Assembly: GCA_030057555.1 (NCBI GenBank)
Contig: JASGUU010000044.1
Location: 170,595-234,594, forward strand
From: Bacillota bacterium
GTDB lineage: Bacteria; Bacillota; Clostridia; Saccharofermentanales; Fastidiosipilaceae
DNA length: 64,000 nucleotides
Direction of reading: 5' to 3'
Positions within the stretch are counted from its first letter, which is position 1, and each line of letters begins with the position of its first letter. The notes beneath the pieces are model-generated. The model saw only the letters and a program-made list of their open reading frames with translations. It had not been told where the DNA came from and did not search any database. Both the position numbers and the translations under genes were made by a program. This document shows, piece after piece, positions 26,273 through 35,134 of the stretch.

Positions 26273-26958
26273 GGCAGCGGGTCTTCCAGATCCAGCGCGC
26301 GGGCGAGCTCGGCCGTATCTCTGACGACAGGGCTGCAGCCGCCGGCCGCGAGCTCCGCCGGGCTGCGGAAGCCCCAGGCGACGGCGATGAAGGGCATGCC
26401 GGCGGCACGGGCGGTGGCCATGTCGGTCAGAGAGTCGCCGACATAGCGGACGGACGCGGCCGGGACAGGCCAGGCGGAGGCGGCCGCGAGGGCCATCGCG
26501 GGATCGGGCTTCGCCGGCAGCCCGGGACGCATGCCGATCACGGCGTCAAAGCGCTCACCGAAGTGATGGCGGACGATGAGGCGGCATAGGCCGTCTTCCT
26601 TGTTGCTGACCACGCCCAGGGGTACACCGGCGCGGCCGAGGGCATCCAGCAGTGCATGGATGCCGGGATAGGGTTCTGTGCCGTCCAGCGGGTGGGCGCG
26701 GTAGTAGGCGAGCAGTTCAGCATGCACCTCATCAACCGTCACGGCTGTCGTGGACATCCCGCGGGTCTGAGCGAGACTCGCGGCGAGGGCGCGCCCGGCG
26801 AGAACATGGAGTCCGTTGCCGACGAGGAGGACGATCCGGGAGGCTGCGAGCGGCGGGAGACCGTGGGTGCCGAGGGCATGGTTGACGGCGGCGGCGATGT
26901 CCGGCAGCGTGTCGAGCAGGGTTCCATCGAGGTCAAAGATAACGGGGCGGACGGGCAC
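26269..26958 (-). CDS. gph: HAD hydrolase, phosphoglycolate phosphatase-like
   Basis: A 229-residue HAD subfamily IA phosphatase. Motif I is VIFDLDGTLLDTLPD, motif II GVVSNKEDG, and motifs III/IV are PAKPDPAM and YVGDSLTDMATARAAG. An alpha-helical cap lies between residues 18 and 85. The start is GTG at 26958 with AAAGGA 10 bases upstream. Phosphoglycolate is the default guess for the family; pyrophosphate or other phosphoesters are possible. Confidence 0.82.
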   Translation of the reverse strand: MPVRPVIFDLDGTLLDTLPDIAAAVNHALGTHGLPPLAASRIVLLVGNGLHVLAGRALAASLAQTRGMSTTAVTVDEVHAELLAYYRAHPLDGTEPYPGIHALLDALGRAGVPLGVVSNKEDGLCRLIVRHHFGERFDAVIGMRPGLPAKPDPAMALAAASAWPVPAASVRYVGDSLTDMATARAAGMPFIAVAWGFRSPAELAAGGCSPVVRDTAELARALDLEDPLP

Positions 26959-26976
26959 GGCTTGAGGTCCTTTCGA

Positions 26977-27699
26977 TCAGCGGAGGCGGGCTGGTTCACG
27001 GCGGCGTCCCCTTCGCGAGACGCAAAACGCCAGCCCCCATAGTAACAGGATGCCCCCCGCCGCCGCCAGAACGATGCGCCTTACGAGGGCCGCGAAAAAG
27101 GGCTCCGGAACCATGCGGATGAGCATGTCGGTCGCCGGATCCAGCAGCCAGAGGTCGTTGCGGAAGAAGATCAGATGAAAGCGCGTCCAGAAGCCGCTGA
27201 AGTCGACCACGGCCCAGAGCGCGACGAGGGCGACCGAGGCCAGGAAAAGGGCCATGCCCGGGACGGCGCCGCGGGCGATCTGACGGAGGGCGGGACGAAC
27301 TTTGCGGTGAACAAAAAAAACCGTGCCGCACATCAGAACGATGACGGCGACGGCGGCACGGCGCACGGCGAGGGCGGTGCGATAGAGCTCGCGTACATCC
27401 AGCATGTGCTCCGTTTCACGGCTGTTGAAGAGCGGCTGCGGGCGGCCGTTTCGCCGCACCTCGATCCCGAGGTCGTCGCGGTGTCCGGCGAGGTAGTCCA
27501 GCAGCACCGTCGTCCCCGCCTCCAGCTCCGCTGCCGTGATGCCGATGTCGGCCGCCGTGTCGAGCTCCGCATACTGCCGCCGATAGAAGCCGCGGTCGAA
27601 GGCCGCCCAGGCCACCGCGCTGATCAGGATGACCAGGCAGGCGGCAAAACCGGCCAGAATACCGGGCAGCAGGCGGACGAGGCGCGGCTGGCGGCTCAC
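26977..27699 (-). CDS. DUF1461 (TIGR01906) integral membrane protein
   Basis: A 240-residue membrane protein with four predicted transmembrane helices: one near the N-terminus, a pair in the middle (RRAAVAVIVLMCGTVFFV; GMALFLASVALVALWAVVDF) and one near the C-terminus. The extracytoplasmic loop carries LFNSRETEHMLDVRELY, close to the signature of the TIGR01906/DUF1461 family. Function is unknown. The GTG start overlaps the coaW stop as GTGA. Confidence 0.82.
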   Translation of the reverse strand: MSRQPRLVRLLPGILAGFAACLVILISAVAWAAFDRGFYRRQYAELDTAADIGITAAELEAGTTVLLDYLAGHRDDLGIEVRRNGRPQPLFNSRETEHMLDVRELYRTALAVRRAAVAVIVLMCGTVFFVHRKVRPALRQIARGAVPGMALFLASVALVALWAVVDFSGFWTRFHLIFFRNDLWLLDPATDMLIRMVPEPFFAALVRRIVLAAAGGILLLWGLAFCVSRRGRRREPARLR

Positions 27700-28532
27700 C
27701 GCACGAGCGGAGCCAGGGCGGCGCCGTAGGCCGTTGCATAGGCGGCCCGCTCGGGAATGATGCAGTTGACGCCATAGAGCCGGCAGACCGTGGCCAGAAT
27801 GCCGCAGCCGATCTGCGACTGGCTGAGATTGCCGGTAAAGACGCAGTCGGGAATGCCCTCCTGTCGGGCGGCCAGTGCACCGAAGGAGCCGATGGTCTGG
27901 AAGACGAGGTTCAGGATGCCGATGGCGAGGTCCTCGGGACGGCAGTCGTTTTCTATGCGGCCGAAATTGGAGGCGGTGACATCATGAGCAAGACCGGCGA
28001 TGGCACGGCCGGCGATGTCACCGACCGTCAGATCGACCTCGTGCAGGTTCCCGGCCGCGGCCAGTTCCTCGAGGCGGACAAAATCGCGGGTTCCCAGCAG
28101 TGAGCGCGAGAGGCCGAGCAGCGTGCCGCCGCCGACGCCGGAGCCGAAAAGACGGCAGACGCCGGTACCCGTGGAGCTGCTGTTCACGGCACGGACGACG
28201 GCGGTGCCGGTTCCCATGCTGACGACAACAGCGCGTTCACAGCCCGAGAGGGCGAGGCCGCCGCGGCCGATCGCCTCCATCTCGTCGACACGGCAGGCCG
28301 TGATATTGAGGATCTCGCCGGCGATGGCATTCTGGCCGACACCGGTCAGCATGATGCGCGAGATCTCCGGCACCAGGCCATCGGAACGGTTCAGAAAGCG
28401 GCCCAGGGCGCCGTAGGCACTGGTCACGGGGTCATCGGCACGGACAAGATGCGCGGCCGAGAGCACGCCCGCCTCGACAGCGACGATCTTCGTCGTGCTG
28501 CCGCCGATGTCAAGTCCAACGATCAGGGACAC
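27696..28532 (-). CDS. coaW: Type II pantothenate kinase
   Basis: Phosphorylates pantothenate in coenzyme A synthesis; type II enzymes belong to the ASKHA fold and are usually insensitive to CoA. The 278-residue protein starts with IVGLDIGGSTTKIVAVE (phosphate loop) and has VVVSMGTGTAVVRA, LFGSGVGGGTLLGLSR, and a C-terminal CVFTGNLSQSQIGCG. I place the start at GTG 28532, 13 bases after sepF ends, because the nearest upstream ATG lies deep inside sepF; the Shine-Dalgarno is poor. Length matches the family (about 270). Confidence 0.85.
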   Translation of the reverse strand: MSLIVGLDIGGSTTKIVAVEAGVLSAAHLVRADDPVTSAYGALGRFLNRSDGLVPEISRIMLTGVGQNAIAGEILNITACRVDEMEAIGRGGLALSGCERAVVVSMGTGTAVVRAVNSSSTGTGVCRLFGSGVGGGTLLGLSRSLLGTRDFVRLEELAAAGNLHEVDLTVGDIAGRAIAGLAHDVTASNFGRIENDCRPEDLAIGILNLVFQTIGSFGALAARQEGIPDCVFTGNLSQSQIGCGILATVCRLYGVNCIIPERAAYATAYGAALAPLVR

Positions 28533-28545
28533 GGGGACACCCGGC

Positions 28546-29022
28546 CTAGCGCGAAACGCCGGTGCGGCGCAGGTAGTCCATCGAAGCGTCGGCCTCTTCC
28601 TTGCCATCGAGGAAGGCGACCGAACGCGGTACAATGACAAAGATGACGCTCGAGATCTTCTCCACCTGGCCGTCGAGAGCACAGGCGGCACCGGAGACAA
28701 AGTCGACGATGCGCTGGGCGACAGCCGGGTCGATGCGCTCGAAATTGCAGATCACGGTGCGTCCGGCGCGCAGATGGTTGCTGATGTCCTTGGCAGTTTC
28801 AATATTCGTCGGCTTGATGACAATCAGCTGCTGCGCTCCGGCGCCACGGAAATTGACGACCTTGTCGCTGCTGCGGCGTCCGAAGGCGGAGCGGGCGATG
28901 GTCTCCATCTGCGGCTCGCGCTGGGCTTCATATTCCTCTTCGGGGTACTCGCCCAGCACGTCGCTGTCGTCCTCGTCATCCTGATCATAACGGCCGAAAA
29001 GACGATTGATAAACTCAGGCAT
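28546..29022 (-). CDS. sepF: Cell division protein SepF
   Basis: FtsZ-binding membrane anchor that organises the division ring in Gram-positives. The 158-residue protein has an N-terminal amphipathic membrane-binding helix (MPEFINRLFG), an acidic flexible linker, and the SepF beta domain (LIVIKPTNIETAKDISNHLR, VICNFERIDPAVAQRIVDFV, GAACALDGQVEKISSVIFVI). A GTG at 29025 is an alternative start better spaced from AGGAG (10 bases against 13). It is the first gene of the operon running to ppk. Confidence 0.95.
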   Translation of the reverse strand: MPEFINRLFGRYDQDDEDDSDVLGEYPEEEYEAQREPQMETIARSAFGRRSSDKVVNFRGAGAQQLIVIKPTNIETAKDISNHLRAGRTVICNFERIDPAVAQRIVDFVSGAACALDGQVEKISSVIFVIVPRSVAFLDGKEEADASMDYLRRTGVSR

Positions 29023-29104
29023 CACAGTCCCGTTTCTCCTTTACATGCACGCATATACCACGCCGGATCCCGCCTCATACTGTCGTCAAGACGGTCTTAA
29101 CATA

Positions 29105-29110
29105 ATTATA
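29105..29110 (-). promoter_or_regulatory. Predicted -10 element upstream of sepF
   Basis: A perfect TATAAT on the minus strand, about 80 bases before sepF, in an A/T-rich gap of about 250 bases (29026-29278). The -35 region is T-rich without a clear consensus. The rest of the gap shows no gene. Confidence 0.45.
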
Positions 29111-29278
29111 AAACCTTTTATGCAGGTAAAAAGGCTTAAAAGACTTTATTAAACGCTTGTAGGCAATTTGTAGGGAAGTTGTCACCGTTTTGTTATACAG
29201 CGACCATTATTTTGATCTCAAAGTCCTTTTTGTGGCTCTTTTGTGTGCATACACGCAGCATATATGAGGCGGGCGCTG

Positions 29279-30106
29279 TCATTTCCGGGTCTCAGGCTCA
29301 TGTTCGCAATCTGCCGCGCAGGAATTCGGACGGACAGCAGGCCGGGCGTCGGCATTCTCAAAGAGAGCCCGCCCTATGCGCACCAGCGTCGAGCCGCAGC
29401 GGACGGCCGCCTCGAAGTCGTCCGTCATCCCCATCGAGAGGGTGTCAAAGTCCATGCCGCCGGTGAGGCTGACATCGCCCCGCACGCGGTCAAACTCGTC
29501 CCGCACCCGGCCGAAGAAGCGCTCCTGCGCGGCGCGGTCGAGCCCCGGCGCCGCCATGGTCATCAGGCCGCGCACACGCACCCATTCGAGGTCCCGGGCA
29601 TGGCGCAGCGCCTCATCGAGCTCCCCGGGTGCGAAGCCGGACTTCGACTCCTCCCGGGACCAGTTGACCTGCAGCAGAACCTCCGGATGCATCCCATTCC
29701 GGTCGCCCATGTTCTCAAGGGCCTGCAGCAGCCGCAGCGAATGTACGGAATGAATCAGGCCGACGCGGTGCACGAGATGACGGACCTTGTTGCGCTGAAG
29801 GGTGCCGATAAGCTGCCAGTCGGCCTCAAGTTCCCAGGCGGACATGGCGTCCTGCTTGGCCAGCAGCTCCTGCACACGGTTTTCACCGAAGGCACGCTGT
29901 CCCGCCGCATGGAGAAGCAGCAGTGCCTCGGGCGGGCGCGACTTGGTGACCGCCAGCAGGCTGACATCCTCCGGCCGGCGTCCAGCGTCGGCGGCGGCAC
30001 GGGAGATGCGTTCGCGCACCGCAGCGAGACGCCGCCGGGCGGCGGCGAGAGCGTCTTCGGAGCAGGCCGCCAGAGCGGCGTCAAGCGCTGAAGGGCCGTC
30101 AGTCAT
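29279..30106 (-). CDS. YggS family PLP homeostasis protein
   Basis: Pyridoxal phosphate-binding protein (PLPBP/YggS family) that buffers PLP; it has the alanine-racemase-like barrel but no known catalysis. The 275-residue protein shows LLAVTKSRPPEALLLLHAAG (PLP lysine in AVTK), FGENRVQELLAK, WQLIGTLQRNKVRHLV (IGxLQxNK), and LSMGMTDDFEAAVRCGSTLVRIG. The ATG at 30106 overlaps the HlyD-like stop by 8 bases and follows GGAGGTGTCATTG. A yggS-sepF order is frequent in Bacillota. Confidence 0.93.
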   Translation of the reverse strand: MTDGPSALDAALAACSEDALAAARRRLAAVRERISRAAADAGRRPEDVSLLAVTKSRPPEALLLLHAAGQRAFGENRVQELLAKQDAMSAWELEADWQLIGTLQRNKVRHLVHRVGLIHSVHSLRLLQALENMGDRNGMHPEVLLQVNWSREESKSGFAPGELDEALRHARDLEWVRVRGLMTMAAPGLDRAAQERFFGRVRDEFDRVRGDVSLTGGMDFDTLSMGMTDDFEAAVRCGSTLVRIGRALFENADARPAVRPNSCAADCEHEPETRK

Positions 30107-31565
30107 CAATGACACCTCCATCTGTGACTGTTTCGGGATTGCGCACGATCAGGCTGCCCTGCTTCAGCTCCTCGTCGGGCGCGAGCAGGGCATCGGCTTC
30201 CGTCAGGCCGAGAACGTCGACCGGGTGCAGACGGGCACGATTGGCGGTAACCAGCATGACGGCCGCCCGGCTGCCGTCCCCGCTGCGGTTCAGCAGAGCC
30301 GACTGGGGCACCAGAATGCCGCTGACATCGCCGGTCAGCAGCTTGACCCTGAGTTTCCGTTCGTCGAGCAGGCGGGCCATGCCCTCGTCGGTGGCGAGGC
30401 CCAGCAGGATGCCGCTGCTGTCGGGTTCGCTGCGCTCGATGCGGCAGCGCAGCAGCAGATTGTCCTCCGCCGGCAGGCGCAGACGCAGTTCCGTCCGCCC
30501 GTCGAACCAGTCATTTTCGATGCCGCGGACATACAGCAGCAGATAGTAGCTGCTGCCGTAGACCCGGCGCAGCACCGGCTGACCGGCCGTCACCGTCTCC
30601 GCCAGCGGGGCTATCTCGCTCCCGTCGGCGAGAGCGACTTCCAGCTCGGCCGGCGAGAGCCGTTCGAGCAGGCCCGGCACGAGCTCCGTCTCGCGGCCGT
30701 CCGAGCGGAAGGACACCAGTCCAGGCCTGGCGGCACTGATGACGCCCGAGCCGGCTCCGAGAACCTCCTGCAGGCGCTCCCGCGACAGCATGAGACTGGA
30801 AAGCAGACCGTCGTCGAGGTCAACAGCTGCGAGCCGGCCGGATCGCTGGCGCAGCGCGGCGGCCATGGCCTGATCCAGGGGGATGAAGTCAGCCGCCCGG
30901 CCGCGGATGGCGGCCAGCCGCATCTCGGAGACCAGCTGGCGGATGCTGCGTTCGGCTTCCTCGTAGAGAGGGCGCGCGGCCTCGCCGCGTCCCGTCGCGA
31001 GCAGCTCGAGCTGGCGGTCGGAAATCTGGCGGTCGATGCTGCGCCGTTCGTCGAGAACCGGCTCCAGCGTCGAGCCGATGACGAGGACGAGCTCCTCCCC
31101 CACCGCCGCGTGCTGGCCCTCGGGAACCGCCGGGTCAACGAGGCCGGCCAGCGGACTCAAAATCAGTTCTTCGTCGCGGATCACGAGGGCCTCGGCCTCA
31201 AAACCGAGCTCGAGACGCTCCTGATAGACAAAGAGCAGCTGCGGACGGCTCTTCTCCTTTTCATAGACATGGACGATGATGACGATGGCGACCACGAGCA
31301 GGACCACAAAGCCCAGCGCCAGCATGCCCGCACGGCGGCGGCGACGCTGTTTCTGGCTGTTGCGATGCCGGGCCAGAGCTTCGTCGGCGGCGACGGTCGC
31401 GCGCAGCGCGGCCGGATCCCGGCGCGTGGGATCCGGCGGGCGGTAATCCGGGTCGGCAAAGCGCTGGCTGCCGGGCTGCGGAGCCCGGCGGTCGCGCAGA
31501 CGACCGCGGTCGGCGAGCGGAAAGCTCTCGATACCGTCGCTTTCCCGGGGCCGCCGTGGGCTCAT
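30099..31565 (-). CDS. HlyD-like membrane-anchored protein
   Basis: A 488-residue protein with a charged cytoplasmic N-terminus of about 78 residues, one transmembrane helix (MLALGFVVLLVVAIVIIVHV) and a large extracytoplasmic part. Repeated beta segments such as EELILSPLAGLV and VSGILVPQSALLNRSG look like the barrel-sandwich and beta-barrel parts of HlyD-type adaptors. Clostridia often carry such a HlyD-like protein just before yggS and sepF, so a role in division or envelope processes is likelier than export (inference); no transporter partner is adjacent. It overlaps glgB as ATGA. Confidence 0.65.
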   Translation of the reverse strand: MSPRRPRESDGIESFPLADRGRLRDRRAPQPGSQRFADPDYRPPDPTRRDPAALRATVAADEALARHRNSQKQRRRRRAGMLALGFVVLLVVAIVIIVHVYEKEKSRPQLLFVYQERLELGFEAEALVIRDEELILSPLAGLVDPAVPEGQHAAVGEELVLVIGSTLEPVLDERRSIDRQISDRQLELLATGRGEAARPLYEEAERSIRQLVSEMRLAAIRGRAADFIPLDQAMAAALRQRSGRLAAVDLDDGLLSSLMLSRERLQEVLGAGSGVISAARPGLVSFRSDGRETELVPGLLERLSPAELEVALADGSEIAPLAETVTAGQPVLRRVYGSSYYLLLYVRGIENDWFDGRTELRLRLPAEDNLLLRCRIERSEPDSSGILLGLATDEGMARLLDERKLRVKLLTGDVSGILVPQSALLNRSGDGSRAAVMLVTANRARLHPVDVLGLTEADALLAPDEELKQGSLIVRNPETVTDGGVIDD

Positions 31566-33550
31566 CGGGGTCCTTCGTAGCGCAGGAAGAGTCCGGCCAG
31601 CGGGGGCAGGTTCAGGCGCAGCAGCCCTCTTCCCGTCATGAGCACTTCGCGGGGCTCAGGTTCGATCCGGGCCTCTGAATCCTCAGCAGCTGAGCCGGAC
31701 AGCTCTTCCGCAGCCTCCGGAAGGGGCTTCGGAGCTGCCACGGGGATGGCTGCCGTCTCGAGGATCATGCCGCGGCTCTCAGGCCTCAGGTAGCCCGAGC
31801 CGTCATAGACATGATCGTCACTGGACAGGATGACACGGTAGCTGCCGACCTGCGGCAGTTCGAGTTCATAGTCCACCTGCGGCGCCGGCGTCATGTTAAA
31901 GATACAGACCACGTGATCACCATCTGCGCCATGGCGGGCAAAGGCATAGACCGAGCGCTCGGCGTCATCGGCGTCCAGCCACTCGAAGCCGTCCCAGCCG
32001 GCATCGTGCTGCCAGAAGCTGGACTCGGAGAGATAAAGGCGGTTGAGATCGCGTACGAAGCTCTGCGTCTGCCGGTGGCGGGGATACTCCAGCAGGAACC
32101 ACTCGAGCTCCTCGTAGTAGCGCCACTCGATGAATGTGCCGAGCTCATAGCCCATGAAATTGAGCTTTGCGCCCGGATGGGCGATCTGGTACATGAGCAT
32201 GGTGCGGAAGCAGGCAAATTTGCGCCAGAGATCACCGGGCATGCGGTCCAGCAGCGAACGCTTCCCGTGCACGACTTCGTCATGGGAGAAGGGCAGGACG
32301 AAGCGCTCGCTGAAGGCATAGGTCAGCGAAAAGGTCAGCTGGTTGTGGTGCTGCGGACGCATGTAGTAGTCCAGATTCATGTAGTCGAGGGTGTCATGCA
32401 TCCAGCCCATGTTCCACTTGTGCGTGAAGCCGAGTCCCCCCTCCTCCGGCCGCTTCGTCACATGGGGGAAACTCGTCGATTCCTCGGCGATCATGAAGAT
32501 GGACGGGAAGGAGCCCAGCAGGACTGAATTCATGTGCTTGAGGAAGTCCAGGGCCTCGAGGTAGGTGGTGCCGCCGTGGCGGTTGCGGACGAATTCGCTG
32601 CGGCCGTAGTCGGTGTAGAGCATCGAACTCACGGCATCCACGCGCAGGCCGTCGAGGTGGAACTCCGAGATCCAGAACCAGGCGGAGGAGATCAGGAAGG
32701 ACTCGACCTCGGCCCTGCTGTAGTCGAAGACGAGCGTGCCCCACTCCTCGTGGGCGCCCAGACGCGGATCGGCATGCTCGTAGAGGGGCTGGCCGTCGAA
32801 GCGTGCCAGACCGAACTCGTCGCGTGGGAAATGTGCCGGCACCCAGTCGAGGATGACCCGGATGCCCAGCTGGTGGAGATGGTCGACAAAGAACTTGAAA
32901 TCCGCCGGCGTGCCGTAGCGCGAGGTGGGGGCGAAATAGCCCGTCACCTGATATCCCCAGGAGGTGTCAAAGGGATACTCCGTCACCGGCAGCAGCTCGA
33001 CACAGTTGTAGCCCATGTCGAGGCAGTAGTCGCCGAGCTGGCGGGCGAGCTCGCGGTAGTTCATCACATTGCCGTCGGGATAGCGCCGCCAGGAGCCCAG
33101 ATGCACCTCGTAGATATTAAGCGGCGCCGGCGTCGTGGCTGACTGCCGCCGGGCGAGCCAGTCGCTGTCGCCCCATTCATAGTCGTCAGGGTCGTAAAGA
33201 ATCGACGCTGTGCCGGGCCTCGTCTCCTGATGCCGCGCATAGGGGTCACACTTCAGCACCGTCATGCCGTCGCGGCCCTGAATCGCATATTTGTAGCGCT
33301 GCCAGAGCCGGGCCGTCGGCATCTCGATGTACCAGATACCGCCTGTCTTCGTTGGCTGCATCGGATGGCTGTCCGTCTGCCAGTCGTTGAAATCGCCGAC
33401 CAGCCAGACCTGCTCGGCCCTGGGCGCCCAGACGGCAAAGCGGTAGCCCGATTCGGGATCGCCGTGCCGCATGGGGAAAGAGCCGAGGAAACGATAGGAC
33501 TGATAGTTGGTCCCTCGATTGAACAGATAAATCAATCTTTCGTCCAGCAT
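31562..33550 (-). CDS. glgB: 1,4-alpha-glucan branching enzyme
   Basis: GH13 enzyme that introduces alpha-1,6 branches into glycogen. The 662-residue protein has an N-terminal CBM48 domain (YRFAVWAPRAEQVWLVGDFN), the catalytic barrel with GLRVDAVSSMLY (nucleophile Asp), MIAEESTSFP (acid/base Glu) and PFSHDEVVHGK (transition-state Asp), and a C-terminal beta domain with a Pro/Glu/Ala-rich insert near residue 620. The ATG at 33550 follows GAGGAGGCGAC. No other glycogen gene lies here. Confidence 0.95.
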   Translation of the reverse strand: MLDERLIYLFNRGTNYQSYRFLGSFPMRHGDPESGYRFAVWAPRAEQVWLVGDFNDWQTDSHPMQPTKTGGIWYIEMPTARLWQRYKYAIQGRDGMTVLKCDPYARHQETRPGTASILYDPDDYEWGDSDWLARRQSATTPAPLNIYEVHLGSWRRYPDGNVMNYRELARQLGDYCLDMGYNCVELLPVTEYPFDTSWGYQVTGYFAPTSRYGTPADFKFFVDHLHQLGIRVILDWVPAHFPRDEFGLARFDGQPLYEHADPRLGAHEEWGTLVFDYSRAEVESFLISSAWFWISEFHLDGLRVDAVSSMLYTDYGRSEFVRNRHGGTTYLEALDFLKHMNSVLLGSFPSIFMIAEESTSFPHVTKRPEEGGLGFTHKWNMGWMHDTLDYMNLDYYMRPQHHNQLTFSLTYAFSERFVLPFSHDEVVHGKRSLLDRMPGDLWRKFACFRTMLMYQIAHPGAKLNFMGYELGTFIEWRYYEELEWFLLEYPRHRQTQSFVRDLNRLYLSESSFWQHDAGWDGFEWLDADDAERSVYAFARHGADGDHVVCIFNMTPAPQVDYELELPQVGSYRVILSSDDHVYDGSGYLRPESRGMILETAAIPVAAPKPLPEAAEELSGSAAEDSEARIEPEPREVLMTGRGLLRLNLPPLAGLFLRYEGPR

Positions 33551-33651
33551 GTCGCCTCCTCGTATCTGCGGCATCCAGCACCGGAATGCCTTATTCATGG
33601 TTTCATTTTAGCAAAGGTCAGGCCTGCCGGCCGCCGTCACGTAAATCGGCC

Positions 33652-33657
33652 TATAAT
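33652..33657 (+). promoter_or_regulatory. Predicted -10 element of the fumC operon
   Basis: A perfect TATAAT about 40 bases before the fumC ATG, in the 147-base gap divergent to glgB. No convincing -35. A TAAAAT on the minus strand (33605-33610) may serve glgB. Confidence 0.45.
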
Positions 33658-33697
33658 GCCGTTAGCAAAAGCCGCCGCGAGAGGAGACCGGAGCACC

Positions 33698-35134
33698 ATG
33701 ACAGAAGAGAAGCCCGGAGCGGATCTGCGCTACGAAGAGGACAGTCTCGGCAGGATCGCCGTTCCCGCCACGGCCCTCTGGGGCCCCGTGACCGAGCGCG
33801 CCCGTCAGCACTTTCAGATCGGCGGGGAGCTTATGCCCCCGGCCATTATCCATGCGCTCGCCTGGATTAAGGAAGCGGCGGCCGCCGCCAACCGCCGCTG
33901 CGGCCTGATAGACACCGGCCAGGCGGCGGGTATCGCCGCCGTCTGCCGGCGCATCCGCGCGGGCGAACTCGACCATGCCTTCCCGCTGCCCGTCTGGCAG
34001 ACCGGCAGCGGTACGCAGACGAACATGAACGTCAATGAAGTCATCTCCCGCCTGGCAGCAGCAGACGAGCGGGATATAAACCCGTCCGCCGACCCGGCCC
34101 GTTTCCATGCCAACGATGTCGTCAACCGCTCGCAGAGCTCAAACGATGTCTTCCCCGCCGCCCTGCGCATCGCAGCCGCGCTCGCCATCAGGGACGGGCT
34201 CGAGCCGGCACTGGCCTCTCTGCTGGGCGCCCTCGATGAGCTCTCCGCCGCCCACGGCGGCGTCGTGAAGCTCGGACGCACACACCTGATGGACGCCACC
34301 CCGATTCGCTTCGAGCAGGAGATCGCGGCCTGGACACGGGCGCTCCGCGATGACGGGGAGGCCCTCGCGGCCCTGCTGCCCGCCTGTCTCGAGCTGCCCC
34401 TCGGCGGCACCGCGGTCGGCACCGGCCTCAACAGCCCCGAGGGCTTCGGCGAGCTGACGGCAGCCTGGCTGGCCCGGGAGACGGGGCTCGGCTTCACGGC
34501 GGCCCCCGTCCCGGGACGGCATATGGCCTCGCAGACGGCGCTGACAAATCTGCACGGACCGCTGCGCGCCCTGGCGGCGGACCTTTTCAAGCTCGCCGCG
34601 GACATCCGCCTGCTCGGCTCGGGACCGCGCGGCGGCATTGGCGAGCTGCGCCTGCCCGCCAACGAGCCCGGCTCCTCCATCATGCCGGGAAAGATCAATC
34701 CCACCCAGTCCGAGATGCTGATCATGGTGGCCATCCAGGTCATGGCCAACGACCAGGCGATCACGATGGCTTCGAGCCAGGGCCAGCTGCAGCTGAACGT
34801 CTGCCTGCCCCTGATCGGCAGCCGCCTGCTCGAGTCGATCCGCCTGCTGGCGGACGCGATGACGTCCTTTGCCCGCTTCGGCATCAGAGGGCTCGAGCTG
34901 CGGCACGAAACAATCCGGACCCATGTCGACAGTTCGCTGATGCAGGCGACGGCCCTGACCCGTGCCATCGGCTACCGCGCGGCGGCCCGGCTCGCCCAGG
35001 AGGCGGCGGCGAGCGGCGGCAGCCTGCGCGACGCGGCCCTCGCCTCTGGACTGCTGACAGCCGCGGACTACGACCGTCTGACGGCAGCGGAGCGCATGAC
35101 CCGGCCCGATCCCGCGGCCGGCGGCGAAGCGTGA
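33698..35134 (+). CDS. fumC: Class II fumarate hydratase
   Basis: Iron-independent fumarase interconverting fumarate and malate. The 478-residue protein contains VWQTGSGTQTNMNVNEVI, the catalytic-loop signature GSSIMPGKINPTQSEM, and the HLMDATPIRF and LGGTAVGTGLN substrate-site stretches. The N-terminus LRYEEDSLGRIAVPATALWG matches class II fumarases. The ATG at 33698 has GGAG 4 bases upstream; an upstream in-frame extension would run into glgB. Its stop overlaps the tcdA start by 4 bases. Confidence 0.95.
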   Translation: MTEEKPGADLRYEEDSLGRIAVPATALWGPVTERARQHFQIGGELMPPAIIHALAWIKEAAAAANRRCGLIDTGQAAGIAAVCRRIRAGELDHAFPLPVWQTGSGTQTNMNVNEVISRLAAADERDINPSADPARFHANDVVNRSQSSNDVFPAALRIAAALAIRDGLEPALASLLGALDELSAAHGGVVKLGRTHLMDATPIRFEQEIAAWTRALRDDGEALAALLPACLELPLGGTAVGTGLNSPEGFGELTAAWLARETGLGFTAAPVPGRHMASQTALTNLHGPLRALAADLFKLAADIRLLGSGPRGGIGELRLPANEPGSSIMPGKINPTQSEMLIMVAIQVMANDQAITMASSQGQLQLNVCLPLIGSRLLESIRLLADAMTSFARFGIRGLELRHETIRTHVDSSLMQATALTRAIGYRAAARLAQEAAASGGSLRDAALASGLLTAADYDRLTAAERMTRPDPAAGGEA

